A DNA stretch of 6,298 nucleotides from an uncultured Oscillibacter sp. (lineage in GTDB: Bacteria; Bacillota; Clostridia; Oscillospirales; Oscillospiraceae): NCBI GenBank assembly GCA_905233795.1, contig CAJOFP010000306.1:1-6298 (forward strand), read 5' to 3'. Under the pieces are notes generated by a model. That model was not told the DNA's origin. It ran no database searches and worked only from the letters and a program-made list of their open reading frames with translations. Position numbers and translations under genes: made by a program. Shown one piece after another: positions 5,423 through 6,298 of this stretch. The first letter of the stretch is position 1, and every line of letters starts with the position of its first letter.

Positions 5423-5451
5423 ATCATAGCATATATCCGTCAAAAACGCAA
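5423..5451 (-). promoter_or_regulatory. Extended -10 promoter, minus strand
   Basis: Read on the minus strand, TGCTATGAT (5423-5431) is an extended -10 element. A weak -35, TTGCGT (5446-5451), lies exactly 17 bases upstream. A second -35-like hexamer, TTGACG (5438-5443), is closer to consensus but only 14 bases from an alternative -10, TAAAAT (5418-5423). Start of transcription would be near 5416. Confidence 0.5.
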
Positions 5452-5460
5452 GCGCGTTTT

Positions 5461-5557
5461 GAGAAGAATTTTAAAATTTGCAAAATTCGGGATAACAGCC
5501 AAAATTCACTATTTTATTTTATAATATTTTCCGGTATGAAAAGCGGATGGATAAAAA
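5461..5557. other. A/T-rich leader upstream of the lipoprotein gene
   Basis: This stretch separates the minus-strand promoter from the lipoprotein start. It holds a TATAAT at 5520-5525 that could be the -10 of the lipoprotein gene, but the hexamer 17 bases before it (AGCCAA) is a poor -35. The TATAAT is therefore only a weak promoter candidate. A GCGGATGG at 5543-5550 is a modest ribosome-binding sequence for the ATG at 5558. Confidence 0.35.
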
Positions 5558-6298
5558 ATGAAAAAGATATTTATTTTAATATGCGCGTCCGTATTTTTGA
5601 CCGGCTGCGCGCCGTTGCTGGAACGGCAATCCGTAACCGTAGAGCCGCACAGCAGTAAATTTTGGGAGAGCGAGGCCGCCGGTACGCTCCGGGCGGAAAG
5701 CCATCAGGATATTGTAAATGATTTATTATTATTAATCGACCGCCATGAGGAAAACGCGACAATACGATTATATCATTTTGAGGATGATTTAACCGTATCG
5801 GACACGCTGGAAAAGGCGGCCATGGAAATTCAGAAAGAAACGCCGCTGGGGTCTTACGCGGTTTCGTATATTACGTCATCCAGTCAGGCGCAACGGGGCT
5901 ATTATGAAGTCAAATTGCAAATCGGCTATCGGCGGACGGCGGAGCAGTTGCGGGCGATTGTAAACGCGACCAGTACGGAAGCGGTATATAGTTTATTGCG
6001 GGACGCTTTGAGACAAGGCAAACCGGAATTAGCGGTTCGCATTGGCTATTGGGGATCGGACGGTCAGGCGCGTGTGGAAGAAGCGGTCAATCGTCTGCGG
6101 GAGGAGCGTGAGACGCCGGAAGATTTTAATCTAAACGCAAGCCCGGATTTCAATCCCGACGCGGACGCGACGCCGGATTTTAATTTAAACGCGGATATAA
6201 ATCATTTAGATTTAGATATAAATAATATGAGTAATCATGACGATAATAGTAATAATATAAATATAAATCAGGCGGAGGCGGATATAAAAGAAGCTGAA
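5558..6298 (+). CDS. Hypothetical lipoprotein with Asn/Asp-rich tail (3' end outside the window)
   Basis: The gene has no stop before the right edge, and 247 codons are visible. It begins MKKIFILICASVFLTGC, a lipoprotein signal peptide with lipobox LTGC and lipidated Cys17, so the protein should be anchored on the outer face of the membrane. Residues about 25-180 look like a globular domain rich in beta-strand patterns (VTVEPHSSKFWE, IRLYHFEDDL, YYEVKLQIGYRRTAEQLRAI, PELAVRIGYWG). This resembles, from memory, uncharacterised clostridial lipoproteins found near transglutaminase-like genes; I cannot give a function. From residue 186 the sequence turns to low-complexity repeats and Asn/Asp-rich DNA-encoded tracts. 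The ATG at 5536 opens a different frame that soon stops. Its position downstream of the transglutaminase gene hints at a shared cell-envelope role, but the intervening non-coding region argues against one operon. Confidence 0.8.
   Translation, partial: MKKIFILICASVFLTGCAPLLERQSVTVEPHSSKFWESEAAGTLRAESHQDIVNDLLLLIDRHEENATIRLYHFEDDLTVSDTLEKAAMEIQKETPLGSYAVSYITSSSQAQRGYYEVKLQIGYRRTAEQLRAIVNATSTEAVYSLLRDALRQGKPELAVRIGYWGSDGQARVEEAVNRLREERETPEDFNLNASPDFNPDADATPDFNLNADINHLDLDINNMSNHDDNSNNININQAEADIKEAE
6113..6192 (+). repeat. Imperfect PDFN repeats in the lipoprotein tail
   Basis: Three adjoining units encode TPEDFNLNA (from residue 186), SPDFNPDADA (195) and TPDFNLNA (205). The first and third are nearly identical at DNA level (ACGCCGGA...TTTTAAT-TAAACGC). 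They are followed by A/T-rich DNA giving Asn, Asp and Ile runs to the window end. Confidence 0.75.

Noticed and set aside
5242..5427. Minus-strand ORF of 61 codons in the gene-free region
   Set aside because: Its ATG overlaps the extended -10 element, so it would lie upstream of the predicted transcript start, and the product has no recognisable features.
5443..5460. AAAACGC-AAGC-GCGTTTT inverted repeat as an operator or terminator
   Set aside because: The 7-bp stem overlaps the minus-strand -35, but it is short, T-run support is weak in both directions, and no second copy is seen.
1..6298. CRISPR array, insertion sequence or prophage genes
   Set aside because: No regularly spaced repeats, transposase, integrase or phage-type ORFs are seen on either strand.

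Overview
The window looks like part of the genome of a motile, flagellated Gram-positive-type bacterium, most likely a Bacillota member of Clostridia type. It carries CheC, CheD and CheV (the Bacillus/Clostridium-type adaptation set) directly behind a flagellar rod/hook gene. It also has GGGG/GGAGG-type ribosome binding sites, a lipobox lipoprotein and a membrane transglutaminase-like protein of a kind common in Clostridia. This assignment rests on gene content only. Base composition is strongly mosaic: the coding DNA is moderately GC-rich with many GCG/CGC codons, while the gaps between genes are almost pure A/T simple sequence.

Left half (1-2490), all on the + strand: the C-terminal end of a FlgG/FlgF-family protein, then cheC, a 31-codon mini-gene overlapping the start of cheD, cheD, and cheV. 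No convincing terminator separates them, so they are probably one flagellar/chemotaxis operon. CheC (CheY-P phosphatase) and CheD (receptor glutamine deamidase) are known partners. CheV couples receptors to CheA and carries its own receiver domain. As written, cheV is broken: about 60 bases covering beta-strand 4 of the receiver appear to be missing, and the conserved C-terminus continues in another frame.

Middle (2491-5083): a predicted large hairpin with an A/T-palindromic loop, then a gene for a multi-pass membrane protein with a transglutaminase-like Cys-His-Asp domain. Its conserved C-terminal cytoplasmic tail is also out of frame, consistent with one missing base near 4741-4811. Two disrupted genes in one window suggest gene decay or assembly/sequencing error.

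Right part (5084-5557) has no protein gene I can support. It holds a candidate minus-strand structured RNA of roughly 265 nt, with an extended -10 promoter and two consecutive terminator-like hairpins. I could not match it to a known RNA family. The window ends inside a lipoprotein gene (5558-6298) whose C-terminal part becomes Asn/Asp-rich and repetitive.

The best candidates for something undescribed are the minus-strand RNA, the hairpin before the transglutaminase gene, the mini-gene that appears to repeat the N-terminus of cheD, and the A/T-only tracts found both between genes and, in frame, inside them.
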